Shown piece after piece: positions 1-8,276 of a DNA stretch of 60,578 nucleotides. The translations under genes and the position numbers were made by a program. Within the stretch, counting starts at the first letter, position 1. Every line of letters begins with the position of its first letter. The notes under the pieces were generated by a model that was not told the origin of the DNA, searched no databases, and saw only the letters and a program-made list of their open reading frames with translations. The stretch is taken from the NCBI GenBank assembly GCA_017938285.1, contig JAGBBW010000048.1:1-60578 (forward strand). The letters run 5' to 3'. This stretch comes from Lachnospiraceae bacterium. GTDB lineage: Bacteria; Bacillota; Clostridia; Lachnospirales; Lachnospiraceae.

Positions 1-1
1 G

Positions 2-109
2 GCAGAAATGTCTAAGGAAGAGTTTGTAAAGTGCCTTGGTCAAAACGGTGTGACTATCTTTGGATTTGATTCCGATGAAGAATTTATGGAGGAGCTTGCG
101 AATGCGTAA
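2..109 (+). CDS. UPF0175-type antitoxin, C-terminal end (partial)
   Basis: The reading frame enters from the left edge and gives 35 residues ending in EEFMEELANA before TAA. The residues around FVKCLGQNGVTIFGFD match the C-terminal end of UPF0175 family proteins, which are antitoxins or small DNA-binding partners of DUF3368 PIN-like toxins. The stop overlaps the start of the next gene, so the two are translationally coupled, as in toxin-antitoxin operons. The N-terminal part lies outside the window, so DNA binding cannot be judged. Confidence 0.6.
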   Translation, partial: AEMSKEEFVKCLGQNGVTIFGFDSDEEFMEELANA

Positions 110-590
110 AGTAATTGTGAACTCCACTCCATTGATTGCGCTGTGCCATGTAAAACAGTTGAGTGTATTAAAACAGTTATATGGTGAAATTACGATTCCG
201 AAGGCTGTATATGATGAGATATCTGTAAAAGAGGATTCCGTGTGCAAGAAAAATGTGGACGAATCTTTAGATTGGATTCATGTGCAGGAGATTCAGAACC
301 AGATGGCAAAGACGATGTTCAAGTCTCAGCTTCATGACGGAGAAGTTGAAGTGATGATTCTGGCAATGGAGCAGCAGGCAGACGTTGTAGTGATTGATGA
401 TCAGAATGCAAAGAAGTATGCAAAATATTTGGAGCTTCCAGTAACAGGAACGTTGGGAGTTTTGATGAAAGCTAAGCAGAAGGGATATCTTTCCGAATTA
501 AAACCAGTATTGGATGTGATGGTTCAGAACGGAATTTATATCAAACCAAGTCTGGTAGAGTTTTGTTTAAAACAGGCAGGGGAAGCATAG
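102..590 (+). CDS. DUF3368 PIN-like toxin of a UPF0175/DUF3368 pair
   Basis: 162 residues starting at MRKVIVNSTPL. This start overlaps the upstream stop by a few bases; a start further upstream at 60 is open, but it would lie inside the antitoxin gene. The N-terminal VNSTPLIAL and the central ELHDGEVEVM-like segment (here QLHDGEVEVMILA, near residue 90), followed by VVVIDDQNAKKYA, are the acidic signatures of the DUF3368 family. That family is related to PIN ribonucleases, which cleave RNA with Mg2+ held by conserved acidic residues. The neighbour is a UPF0175 antitoxin. The family assignment is confident; toxicity is inferred from the family. Confidence 0.75.
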   Translation: MRKVIVNSTPLIALCHVKQLSVLKQLYGEITIPKAVYDEISVKEDSVCKKNVDESLDWIHVQEIQNQMAKTMFKSQLHDGEVEVMILAMEQQADVVVIDDQNAKKYAKYLELPVTGTLGVLMKAKQKGYLSELKPVLDVMVQNGIYIKPSLVEFCLKQAGEA

Positions 591-842
591 CGCTTAAAAA
601 AATGATAAGAAGTCCATTAGAATATAGCTTAATGGTGAGAAGCTCAAAATGATGAGACCTACTGTAAATGCTGTAAAAGTAAAAGAAAATTATATCACGT
701 TGCAGATGAGACATCAGCACCTTCTACGCATTGAGTAGAAAAGTGGAACGTACTGCGCTCTGTTTTTACTTTTTTTTAATTGGCTCCGCAGTGCGTAGCC
801 AGTTAGGGTGGATTGGATTTAGTGCGTAAATGGGGGATGTAA
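591..842 (+). other. Intergenic stretch with no clear gene
   Basis: About 250 bases between the toxin gene and the next small gene. A 29-codon frame at 649-738 (MMRPTVNAVKVKENYITL...) faintly recalls the start of DUF2442 proteins but stops early, so at most it is a relic. A T-rich run at about 764-779 precedes a palindrome at 781-801, listed separately. Confidence 0.4.
781..801. promoter_or_regulatory. 21-base imperfect palindrome, candidate operator
   Basis: TGGCT-C-CGCAGTGCG-T-AGCCA reads the same on both strands except for one base pair. It lies about 40 bases upstream of the small gene at 843. Its core CGCANTGCG also occurs in the two palindromes around the promoter of the HTH gene at 28976. 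A transcription factor site is inferred. Confidence 0.35.
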
Positions 843-1191
843 ATGAGTAAGGATGAGTTTGAAATGATTATGAATGCTCTTGATAAATTAGATAGGAGTA
901 TTGATTCCGTGAATGAAAGAATAGAAGAACTTGGAAAATCCTTTGAGGAAAAGAAAGAAGAGATAATTGAATTTCTTAAAGGACAGGAGGATGCTTTATT
1001 AGCGGAACGTGTGTTTAACTTTGCGATGAACGATGAAGTAGGAAAGCACACAAAAGAAAAGTTCTGGCAGCAGGGAGAATGTTTTGGAAAGCTGGATGGA
1101 GTTGTTCTTTGAAAAAATCAAAGAAACTGATAAAGAAAAGTTCATAGAGCTGTACAATGAAAATCCAGTAGTAAAATTGTACCAGAAGTAA
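843..1191 (+). pseudogene. Small charged coiled-coil protein, apparently frameshifted
   Basis: An 89-residue frame starts at 843 after a GGGGGATG-like ribosome binding site. It reads as a highly charged helix (DKLDRSIDSVNERIEELGKSF, then EEKKEEIIEFLK) and stops at 1112. A different frame continues without a gap from about 1092: WMELFFEKIKETDKEKF, then IELYNENPVVKLYQK, ending at the TAA at 1189-1191. The continuation has the same Lys/Glu-rich character, which suggests one ancestral gene of about 115 residues with a single-base frameshift near 1085-1095. Alternatively a tiny second gene starts at the ATG at 1096. I do not recognise the family. Confidence 0.45.
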
Positions 1192-1248
1192 AGGAAGGAT
1201 ACCAGATACGGATGATTACCTGCTTACATAGATTGTCTGAAAAGATAG

Positions 1249-1303
1249 AAGGGGCTTTGAAAAATGTTTTTTTAAGCGGAAAATCATTTTCCAAAGCCCC
1301 TTT
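1249..1303. terminator. Hairpin terminator between convergent genes
   Basis: AAGGGGCTTTG at 1249-1259 pairs with CAAAGCCCCTT at 1292-1302. The stem continues inward through AAAATG/CATTTT. It sits between the plus-strand small gene and the minus-strand lipoprotein gene, so it could stop transcription from either side. Confidence 0.55.
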
Positions 1304-1367
1304 AATGATTTAGGTATTGCTTTTAAAGTGACTTTAAAGGTCAGAATATAGATGTGCTGCAAAGTAG

Positions 1368-2168
1368 TTATTCTTCACTACGTACGGTAGTTACCATACG
1401 GTCTACGATGTCTTTAAGCATGGTTTCGTAGGTGGCAACGTAATCTTTTTTATCTTCGATAACATAGCCGATGGTCAAATCAAAGGCATCGTAAACAAGA
1501 CAGTAGCCATAAATGTAGTATTTATAATCAGCCCAGGAGTTTCTTGTGCCTTCAAACTTAACAGCTTCAATACCAGAGTCCAGTGTAACGACTGTGGTTG
1601 TGTATTCAAAAGTATCGAAAAGTTTGTCATCTCTGAAATATTCGCCAAGGGAATCACCCAAAACGTACATGAATTCCGGCATACACTCTTCGAATAATCC
1701 TTCGATTGGACCATCATAGGACGGAGTATCGAAATCCTGCTTACATGTAATGAGCTGGAAAGCGTTATTATCGCAGGTACCATAATATCCGGTTCCTCCC
1801 GAACTCATACCGTAAGGTGGCTGGTCAAAGTATACAAGGGTTCCTGTTATGGAATCATAGTAGTCCCACGTCATCGAAAAATCTTCATACTTAGGAACGA
1901 CATAAGAAGAACTGCTGTTTTCCTCGATTTCTTCATTTTCCAGTGTTTCGGAAGTATTGTCATTTTTGGAATCGGTATCCTTTTTGTCTTCTTTGGTTTC
2001 ATTCTTTTTGTCTTCTTTGGTTTCATCCTTTTTGGAACTGTCTGTTTTGCCGGAATCGTTGTCCTCTGTCTTTTGAGAAGAATTATCGGATGTTGATCCT
2101 CCACAGCCGTAACATAACATGGACAGTGTCAGACAAAGGCATAAGAGTAATGTGACTAGTTTTTTCAT
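1368..2168 (-). CDS. Lipoprotein with Lys/Asp-rich linker, function unknown
   Basis: 266 residues. The start has a lipoprotein signal peptide: basic MKK, a hydrophobic stretch, and a lipobox ending at the Cys in LCYGC (residue 22). It should therefore be diacylglyceryl-anchored on the outside of the membrane. Residues 25-90 are a low-complexity linker rich in Lys, Asp, Glu, Ser and Thr, with the seven-residue unit ETKEDKK repeated twice in tandem. The folded part (about 90-266) is rich in aromatic residues and ends in a helix. No family is recognised. The gene has a clear ribosome binding site (AAGGAGGG) and its own promoter with an inverted repeat just downstream (2217-2281), so it is probably monocistronic. 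Confidence 0.8.
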   Translation of the reverse strand: MKKLVTLLLCLCLTLSMLCYGCGGSTSDNSSQKTEDNDSGKTDSSKKDETKEDKKNETKEDKKDTDSKNDNTSETLENEEIEENSSSSYVVPKYEDFSMTWDYYDSITGTLVYFDQPPYGMSSGGTGYYGTCDNNAFQLITCKQDFDTPSYDGPIEGLFEECMPEFMYVLGDSLGEYFRDDKLFDTFEYTTTVVTLDSGIEAVKFEGTRNSWADYKYYIYGYCLVYDAFDLTIGYVIEDKKDYVATYETMLKDIVDRMVTTVRSEE

Positions 2169-2216
2169 AAAATCCCTCCTTGTGTTTGAATCTAAAAGCT
2201 TCTGTATGTATAAAAA

Positions 2217-2244
2217 ATTCTTGATAATCCCTGATTATCAGAAT
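2217..2244 (-). promoter_or_regulatory. Inverted repeat at the lipoprotein promoter start site
   Basis: ATTCTTGATAATC and GATTATCAGAAT form 12-base arms with one bulged base and a 3-base spacer. The repeat begins within a few bases of the predicted transcription start on the minus strand. It could be an operator or a 5-prime mRNA hairpin. Confidence 0.4.
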
Positions 2245-2252
2245 ATATTAAG

Positions 2253-2281
2253 ATTATACTAAAAGATAACAGAAAATTCAA
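2253..2281 (-). promoter_or_regulatory. Sigma-A type promoter for the lipoprotein gene
   Basis: Read on the minus strand: TTGAAT (2281-2276), a 17-base spacer, then TATAAT (2258-2253). It lies about 85 bases upstream of the lipoprotein start codon. Confidence 0.6.
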
Positions 2282-2403
2282 GAGCAATACTCTTAAATTT
2301 TCGTACTTTATTATACGTCACATTAGCAATAAGTCAACCGGAATTTAATCGATACAGCAGAAAAAATGTTGTATTTTCTGTTAAGGTATGTTTTAATTTA
2401 GAT

Positions 2404-2502
2404 AGACCATAGGGGCAGGGGTAACGCCTGAATTCAAATATCCCATGAGCGGGTAGGCAATCGCAGCGGTGGTTGCCTATTATTTTTTGGAGGAATCTAC
2501 TC
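2404..2502 (+). promoter_or_regulatory. Structured leader with intrinsic terminator, class not recognised
   Basis: The gap 2169-2502 holds the minus promoter and this leader. Three consecutive hairpins can be drawn: CAGG/CCTG (2416-2430), CCC/GGG (2442-2453) and TAGGCAA/TTGCCTA (2454-2460 with 2473-2479). The last is followed by TTATTTTTT, the form of an intrinsic terminator, and then directly by the GGAGG (2489-2493) of the next gene. The GCCT of the first hairpin could instead pair with AGGC of the terminator stem, which would be a switch. I compared it mentally with c-di-GMP, THF, ZTP, preQ1, fluoride and yybP consensus forms and found no match. Confidence 0.4.
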
Positions 2503-4269
2503 ATGAATTTGACGAAATTTTTAGCAGTAGTTGATGAAGAAACAAACAGGCTTTCTAAGGAGCAGTTATGCGCTTTTTTACATGAATATGCAAGAATTTT
2601 GCCGGAAACCCAGAGGGAAAAATTTTTATTTGTATTAAGTCAGGGTAGTATGACGAATCCAGCAAAAAAATCAGAAGTACAGTACCGTGGTGAGAAAGCA
2701 GGGATGGAAAAGCGGCTGGCGGTTCTAAAGGAAAAACTGGATTTAATTGCAGAAGGAGAATGGTGTCTGGATAGTGACTACAGTCCGGAATATGATGAAT
2801 GGTATAACAGCGACGAAGAAGAATTTCTATTTTCTGATCCGAAAGGAATTATGAAAATATTACAGGAAGCCTGTGAACTGGTACATGAGTGTGTGGATAA
2901 AGAGTTTTACCGGGAAGGTCTGGAACTGGCAGAATGTTTGCTGGCATTGGAAATAGAGGTAGAAGGTGTTTATGCGGAATATGATTGCGGACCATTGTAT
3001 TTGTCAGATTTGAATAGAGCAGAATTGTTTACGTATCCGCTGAAAATTCTGGTAAAAGATGCAGTGTTTTCTGCTTATCAGGCTGTAAGATTACAGGACC
3101 GGGCAAAAGAAGTATACCGGATTCTGATAAATTCCGAATGCAGGGATGTGACCCTGCAGGACTTGTTCCAGATGGGAAAGCAGGAATTAAAGGATTGGAA
3201 GATGTTTTTGGAAAAATGGATAGAACATCTGAGTACCAAAATGAGCTGCTTTGACCAGGTTTTAATTGTGGAAGCAGTGGATATGCTGAACGATTTCCAG
3301 AAAGAATGGGACTATGCCAGAAAATATAAGGAAAATCATCCGGAACTGTATGAGCATCTGTTTTATAAAAAAGAATATGGAAACAGGCAGGAAGATTTGC
3401 TGGAGTTAGGAAAAGAAGCACTGAATGAAATTCGTGGGGAGTCCCAGGTGCGAAGCAGGATTGCACTTGGTCTGGCAGAACTTTGCAGCAGGAATGGAAA
3501 GGAAAAATCAGTGGAACGATGTTTTCTGGAGGCGTTCCGTTCCGATACGACAGTGGTGAATTTTTTGCGTTTATATGGTGAGAGCAGGGAATTTTCGAAG
3601 TATGCTGCGGAAGTGGAAAAAATATATGCTGCACTACTGCAAGGGAATAGAGGGAAACAAAAGAGCAGCAATCCAGTGTTTGATTTTGACAGCAGGAAAG
3701 AAAATACATACTATATGCTTGCTTTTTTTCATAAGCAGTTTTCAGTGGTTTTGGACAAAGGTATGGATACCCGGGAGAGCCTTGGCTGGTCATTGACCTT
3801 TATGAAACAGGGGTTGTCATTGTTCCTGTTATATTTGTATCAGGGTGATACTCTGCAGGCAGGAGGCAGGGAAATGTGCCGTAGGATTGTTACGGAATCC
3901 GGCTTTGATACAAAGAAGTACAATGAGGGACTTGTTGATAAGAGGACAGAGGAAAGTGAAGTTTTGTTCTGGGAATTGTTTAAAAAGTGGAAAAAGGAAA
4001 ATACAATATCTGGAGATGAACAAATAAAGCTTATTGACAGTATGAAAAATCTGGTAAATAAACGGGTCAAAGGTATTATGGAGGGTAATCACAGAAAGTA
4101 TTATGATGAGTGTGCGGCTTTTGTGGCAGCGCTGGGAGAAGCGGAGGAATCGCTTGGAAAAAGAAATGGAAAAGCAGACCTGCTGCTGTCGTATAAGCAG
4201 ATGTATTCCAGACGGAGTGCATTTCATGGTGAATTACGGAGGTTTGGAATGAAGGATGGAAAACGTTAA
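2503..4269 (+). CDS. Large helical-repeat protein of unknown function
   Basis: 588 residues from the ATG at 2503, chosen because GGAGG sits 9 bases upstream; an in-frame TTG at 2473 lies inside the leader hairpin. There is no signal peptide or membrane segment, so it is probably cytoplasmic. The protein is nearly all helical with many Leu/Ala/Glu/Lys positions, and acidic patches near residues 85-105 (DEWYNSDEEEF). Segments such as QAVRLQDRAKEVYRILINSE and RIALGLAELCSRNGKEKS look like tetratricopeptide-type helix pairs, suggesting a scaffold. The gene sits 5 bases ahead of a large sensor kinase and shares its leader, so a role with that kinase is possible but only inferred from position. Confidence 0.65.
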   Translation: MNLTKFLAVVDEETNRLSKEQLCAFLHEYARILPETQREKFLFVLSQGSMTNPAKKSEVQYRGEKAGMEKRLAVLKEKLDLIAEGEWCLDSDYSPEYDEWYNSDEEEFLFSDPKGIMKILQEACELVHECVDKEFYREGLELAECLLALEIEVEGVYAEYDCGPLYLSDLNRAELFTYPLKILVKDAVFSAYQAVRLQDRAKEVYRILINSECRDVTLQDLFQMGKQELKDWKMFLEKWIEHLSTKMSCFDQVLIVEAVDMLNDFQKEWDYARKYKENHPELYEHLFYKKEYGNRQEDLLELGKEALNEIRGESQVRSRIALGLAELCSRNGKEKSVERCFLEAFRSDTTVVNFLRLYGESREFSKYAAEVEKIYAALLQGNRGKQKSSNPVFDFDSRKENTYYMLAFFHKQFSVVLDKGMDTRESLGWSLTFMKQGLSLFLLYLYQGDTLQAGGREMCRRIVTESGFDTKKYNEGLVDKRTEESEVLFWELFKKWKKENTISGDEQIKLIDSMKNLVNKRVKGIMEGNHRKYYDECAAFVAALGEAEESLGKRNGKADLLLSYKQMYSRRSAFHGELRRFGMKDGKR

Positions 4270-4274
4270 TAAGT

Positions 4275-7115
4275 ATGTCCTGTAAGACTGCGGGTGTGAT
4301 AGAAGAAACAATGGAAAAACTAATGAAGGGAGAACAATCCGTGAAAACGAAAAAAAATCAAATAGGAAAAGTTCTGAATAGAATGTTTATCGTGCTGTTT
4401 TTTGGTGTGATTCTTTTTCTTGTCATTGGAGAAATGGTTCTGCCAGAGGAAAATCCAACCGGCAGAGGACAAAGTACACTGTTTGAGGCACAATGGGAAC
4501 GGGTTCTTCCGGATGGCAGCAGAGAACAGATAGAGCTTCCTGTAACCTGTGATGCTAAGCGGGGGGAAACGGTACGGATAGAAACAACCCTGGCAGAAGA
4601 TCAACAGGATACCTGGATGTGTATGAGGGCGTCCCAGCAGGATATGTATGTCTATGTCGGCGGGGAACTCAGAACGGAATATTGCACGAAGGATAGCCGA
4701 CTGTTTGGAAGAGACAGTGTCAGTGCGTTTGTGTTTTTTGAAATAAAAGATGAAGATGCCGGAAAAGTACTGGTGATAGAAACGGTCAGCAGGTGTGAAT
4801 ACTCCGGGTTTTTGAATGAAATTTATGTTGGAGAAAAATTAGACATTGTCTATACGCTGCTCAGGCAATGTTCGGTTGTTCTTATGGTTTCGTTATGTAT
4901 GCTCATTTTAAGTATAATTACACTACTGGCAGCAGTTATATTGCGGATTGTATATAAAGTAAAAATGGAGATTACTTATCTGGGACTGGGATTATTGCAG
5001 CTTTCTCTGGCAATGCTTTCAGAGTCCAGAATCCGCCAGCTCTTTCTGCCAAATTCTTCGGTGGCATCACATGTGGGTTTTTTATTAACCATACTGATTC
5101 CATATCCGTTTATGGTGTATATCTGCCGTTTGCAGAAAAAACGTTACGAAAAATTATACAAAGTGCTTTCCTGGTTTGTAGCTGCTGATTTTTTTGCATC
5201 TGTTTTGCTGCAGGTGTCTGGCATCGCTGACCTGGCGGATACCTCCATTGTTGCTTATGGAAGTATTATTGTAATGATACTTATTATGGCAATTACGATT
5301 GCTCTGGATACAGTGAAGGGAAAGCTGCAGGAATATGGGGAAGTTGCCATCGGTATTGTTGCGATGATTGTTGTAACTGCCTGTGAAGTCTATATTAATT
5401 TTGTACCCGAAGTGTTGATTCATGGCGGAGTATTGTTGAGCTTTGGGTTGCTTGTATTGCTGGTTACTGCTGTTTTCAAGACTGCAAGGGAGATGCTGGA
5501 AGTAGAAAAAGATAAGCAGATGGCAATTGCGGCTGGAAATGCAAAGGCACAGTTTCTTGCGAATATGTCCCATGAAATCAGGACACCAATCAATACAATT
5601 ATCGGTATGAATGAGATGATTTTACGGGAAGGGCAGAATGACGCTGTACGGGAATATGCGCAGAATGTGGAAAATGCAAGCAATCTTTTGCTGGGACTAA
5701 TCAATGACATTCTGGATTTTTCCAAAATTGAAGCAGGAAAGCTGGATATTGTAGAAACGGAGTACTATTTGTCCAAAGTGCTGGCGGATATTGTAAAAGG
5801 AGTTCAGATTAAAGCAGACAGTAAGAAACTTGGATGGAATGTAACTGTGGAGGAATCTCTGCCGACAGTCTTAAAAGGAGATGAAATCCGCATCCGTCAG
5901 ATTTTAAACAATCTGCTGTCGAATGCAGTCAAATATACAAAAGAAGGTTATATTACTTTTACGGTAAAGGGTGTTTATGAGCAGGATGATTTCATGCTGT
6001 ATTTGTCGGTAGAAGATACGGGAATAGGGATAAAACCTGAGGATATGGAGCGGTTGTTCAGCAGTTTTCAACGGTTGGAAGAGAAGAAGAACCGGTATAT
6101 TGAAGGGACAGGACTTGGTTTAAATATCACGAAGTGTTTAACGGAAATGATGGGTGGAAGCATTGAAGTGACGAGCGAATATGGAAAAGGTTCCTGCTTT
6201 ATTGTAAAAATTCCACAGAAGGTTATAGATGCCGGTCCACTGGGAAAACTGGATGAGGCGTATCAGAGGGATTCTCTTGTAAGAGAGAACATGGAATCCG
6301 GATTGTATGCGCCTGCTGCCGAGATTCTGATTGTGGATGACAATGAGATGAATCTGTTGGTAGCGAAATCTCTGTTAAAAAGAACGGGAATCCGGCTGAC
6401 GATGGCACAGAGTGGAACGGAATGTCTCAAGCTGTGCAGAAACCAGAAGTTTGATTTGATTCTGATGGATCACATGATGCCGGAGCCGGATGGCATTGAG
6501 ACACTGCATCTTTTAAGAAAAGACGAGGGTAATCCAAACCGGAACGTGAAAGTTATTGTACTGACGGCAAATGCGATTTCCGGTATGGATGAAATGTATC
6601 GGCAGGAAGGATTTACGGATTATCTTTCCAAACCAATTGTGGCACAAAAACTGGAAGAAATGATTTGCAGGTATCTTCCAGAGGAAAAGCTGGAGAAAAG
6701 ACCGGATGAAAGGCCGGACGAAAGAACAAAGAAACAACCGGAAGAAAAGCCGGCGGAAGAGGAAAAGACGGAAAAGAATCCAGCAGCAATGATTGATAAA
6801 AATGCAGCCATGGGTTATTGCTGCGGGAATGAAGAAATGTACCGGGAAATGGTGCGCTCGTTCCAGGCGCAGGGGGAAAAATATGTTTCGGGGCTTACAA
6901 AATATTTTTCAGAACGGGACTGGAAAAATTACAGGATTATTGTTCATGCCCTGAAAAGTACAGCCCTGGTCATTGGTGCGAACGATTTTTCAGAGCATGC
7001 CAAAAAACTGGAACTGGCGGCAAAGGAAGAACAGGAAACAGTGCTTTTGGCGGAGGGAGAACTCTTTTTAACGGAGTATATGGAACTTTTAAATCTGCTG
7101 AAGGATATTTTGTAA
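4275..7115 (+). CDS. Hybrid sensor histidine kinase with REC and HPt domains
   Basis: Up to 946 residues. A GTG at 4341 with AGGGAG 8 bases upstream is a good alternative start (924 residues); numbers here count from 4275. Order: membrane segment (about 37-55), extracytoplasmic domain (60-190), several membrane segments (about 195-400, 7TMR-like), DHp helix with FLANMSHEIRTP (phospho-acceptor His432), HATPase with NNLLSNAVKYT, DTGIGI and GTGLGL boxes, receiver domain with ILMDHMMP (Asp731) and KP at 785-786, a Glu/Lys/Pro-rich linker (about 803-838), and an HPt domain with VHALKS (His890). The complete set of phosphorelay modules implies His to Asp to His transfer, with output through an unlinked regulator. 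No response regulator gene is adjacent. Confidence 0.9.
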   Translation: MSCKTAGVIEETMEKLMKGEQSVKTKKNQIGKVLNRMFIVLFFGVILFLVIGEMVLPEENPTGRGQSTLFEAQWERVLPDGSREQIELPVTCDAKRGETVRIETTLAEDQQDTWMCMRASQQDMYVYVGGELRTEYCTKDSRLFGRDSVSAFVFFEIKDEDAGKVLVIETVSRCEYSGFLNEIYVGEKLDIVYTLLRQCSVVLMVSLCMLILSIITLLAAVILRIVYKVKMEITYLGLGLLQLSLAMLSESRIRQLFLPNSSVASHVGFLLTILIPYPFMVYICRLQKKRYEKLYKVLSWFVAADFFASVLLQVSGIADLADTSIVAYGSIIVMILIMAITIALDTVKGKLQEYGEVAIGIVAMIVVTACEVYINFVPEVLIHGGVLLSFGLLVLLVTAVFKTAREMLEVEKDKQMAIAAGNAKAQFLANMSHEIRTPINTIIGMNEMILREGQNDAVREYAQNVENASNLLLGLINDILDFSKIEAGKLDIVETEYYLSKVLADIVKGVQIKADSKKLGWNVTVEESLPTVLKGDEIRIRQILNNLLSNAVKYTKEGYITFTVKGVYEQDDFMLYLSVEDTGIGIKPEDMERLFSSFQRLEEKKNRYIEGTGLGLNITKCLTEMMGGSIEVTSEYGKGSCFIVKIPQKVIDAGPLGKLDEAYQRDSLVRENMESGLYAPAAEILIVDDNEMNLLVAKSLLKRTGIRLTMAQSGTECLKLCRNQKFDLILMDHMMPEPDGIETLHLLRKDEGNPNRNVKVIVLTANAISGMDEMYRQEGFTDYLSKPIVAQKLEEMICRYLPEEKLEKRPDERPDERTKKQPEEKPAEEEKTEKNPAAMIDKNAAMGYCCGNEEMYREMVRSFQAQGEKYVSGLTKYFSERDWKNYRIIVHALKSTALVIGANDFSEHAKKLELAAKEEQETVLLAEGELFLTEYMELLNLLKDIL

Positions 7116-7163
7116 AGCCATGATAAGAAAGTTTGTCCTCCAGGCAGAATAGGATTTATAATG

Positions 7164-7214
7164 CAGGAAGGCTTATCAGAGTCTGAATCCACAGTACTCT
7201 GATAAGCCTTCCTG
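7164..7214. terminator. Long perfect hairpin between convergent genes
   Basis: A 19-base perfect inverted repeat (CAGGAAGGCTTATCAGAGT at 7164-7182 with its complement at 7196-7214) and a 13-base loop lie between the kinase gene and the convergent DUF3021 gene. There is no strong T run on either side, but position and stem length fit a bidirectional terminator. Confidence 0.6.
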
Positions 7215-7236
7215 ACTGTTAATGAAGTGGACAGCA

Positions 7237-7644
7237 TTAGTGCTGCTGCTTTTTGATTAAGTTATTCAGTTCTTTGGTACGGAGCTTGTGACGGTAATTG
7301 GAGTAAGTAATACCGGTGACTGCAACGATAAGGAAAAGAAGGGTTGAGGTAAGCAGCTTGCCTGGTGTAAATCCATTCCAGTGAAAAAAGAAACTGAATA
7401 CCAGAAATAAAATATATGCTGCACCGGTTTCTGCCAACAGGCAGGTCAGGTTACTTTTAAAGTTAATAAAACCAAAGGCATGGTCCAGAAGGACAAAAAC
7501 TACCAGACAGGCGAGCAGTTCCAGAAACCATCCGATGCGGATGAGGGTATTTCCAATCAGCAGGTTATAACTACAGGTTACAACGACAATGATAGTGTAA
7601 TACGAGAAGATAAAAGGGAGTTTTGCCATAATTTTTTCTTTCAT
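7237..7644 (-). CDS. DUF3021 family membrane protein
   Basis: 135 residues with four hydrophobic helices (about 9-30, 36-57, 67-87, 95-113) and a short basic cytoplasmic tail (YRHKLRTKELNNLIKKQQH). Size, helix pattern and position directly after a LytTR regulator match the DUF3021 family, which commonly pairs with LytTR proteins and is thought to modulate them from the membrane. The gene starts 15 bases after the LytTR gene stops, so they form one transcript. The exact role of DUF3021 is not established. Confidence 0.8.
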   Translation of the reverse strand: MKEKIMAKLPFIFSYYTIIVVVTCSYNLLIGNTLIRIGWFLELLACLVVFVLLDHAFGFINFKSNLTCLLAETGAAYILFLVFSFFFHWNGFTPGKLLTSTLLFLIVAVTGITYSNYRHKLRTKELNNLIKKQQH

Positions 7645-7659
7645 AATGAAACATCCTTT

Positions 7660-8097
7660 CTATGAGTTGATTTTTTTGCGTAAGTTTTCAATATAATTTC
7701 TTGAGATGATGAGTTGTTCATCGTTGCTTAGTTCCGCTTTTAAACGGTGGTTTGGATAGGTTTCCACACAGCGCAGATAGGAAGTGTTAAGCAGGCAGGT
7801 TTTGCTGATTCTGGCAAAAGGGGTATGCTCTAATTCTTCTTCCAGGGTCTGTAAGGATTGTCTGCACAGATAAGTGCTGTTCTGGTCATATAAATATGTT
7901 TTGCCGTCAACGGATTCGATATAGAAGATTTTGTCTATTGGCAGCTGGTAGACCTTATTATTGCTTTCTCCTTCCAGGGTAAATGTAAACTGCGTGATGT
8001 AATCAATGATTTTCTGCAGTGTTTTGTTCACATAGGAACAGTTGATGATAATTTCTGGTTCTGTCTGGTCCTTGCTCTGGTTAATGGTTAATTTCAA
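7660..8097 (-). CDS. LytTR DNA-binding regulator
   Basis: 145 residues. The C-terminal two thirds has the LytTR pattern: IDKIFYIESVDGKTYLYD, then YLCRQSLQTLEEEL, FARISKTCLLNTSYLRCVE and ELIISRNYIENLRKKI-like residues (here EQLIISRNYIENLRKKINS). LytTR domains bind direct repeats upstream of target promoters. There is no receiver domain, as in stand-alone LytTR proteins co-transcribed with DUF3021; these often regulate their own operon or a transporter. It is divergent from the alpha/beta hydrolase gene, with about 218 bases between them. GGGAGGTG upstream of the start is a good ribosome binding site. Confidence 0.85.
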   Translation of the reverse strand: MKLTINQSKDQTEPEIIINCSYVNKTLQKIIDYITQFTFTLEGESNNKVYQLPIDKIFYIESVDGKTYLYDQNSTYLCRQSLQTLEEELEHTPFARISKTCLLNTSYLRCVETYPNHRLKAELSNDEQLIISRNYIENLRKKINS

Positions 8098-8220
8098 AAG
8101 TTCACCTCCCGGTCATTCTGTTTTGATAATGCGCATGTATCATGACTGAATGGTAGCAAATGAAGGGAGAAAAAGCAAGAGACGAAGGGCTGAGATACCC
8201 GGAGCAGGGGATGAAATGCC

Positions 8221-8244
8221 AAAAATGAATCTCGTTTCATTTTT
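8221..8244 (+). promoter_or_regulatory. Operator O1 of the hydrolase-TetR operon
   Basis: AAAAATGAA and TTCATTTTT are perfect 9-base inverted arms around a 6-base spacer, ending 4 bases before the -35 box. A second site with the same arms and spacer lies at 8272-8293. The TetR protein encoded at 9294 is the most likely ligand, inferred from the operon structure. Confidence 0.6.
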
Positions 8245-8247
8245 ATA

Positions 8248-8276
8248 TTGACAGGAAAACTGCCGGGTGATAAAAT
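8248..8276 (+). promoter_or_regulatory. Near-consensus promoter of the hydrolase-TetR operon
   Basis: TTGACA (8248-8253), a 17-base spacer, TAAAAT (8271-8276). The -10 box overlaps the downstream operator. The start codon follows at 8316 after the ribosome binding site AGGAG (8299-8303). Confidence 0.75.

Noticed and set aside
649-738. 29-codon frame resembling the start of DUF2442
   Set aside because: Resemblance covers about 15 residues only and the frame stops early; not enough to call a gene.
2404-2502. Leader as a c-di-GMP, THF or ZTP riboswitch
   Set aside because: None of the conserved core segments of these classes appear in the right order; kept only as an unclassified structured leader.
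3029-3793. 254-codon minus-strand open frame
   Set aside because: Antisense to the helical-repeat gene; Ser/Pro/His-rich and without domain features.
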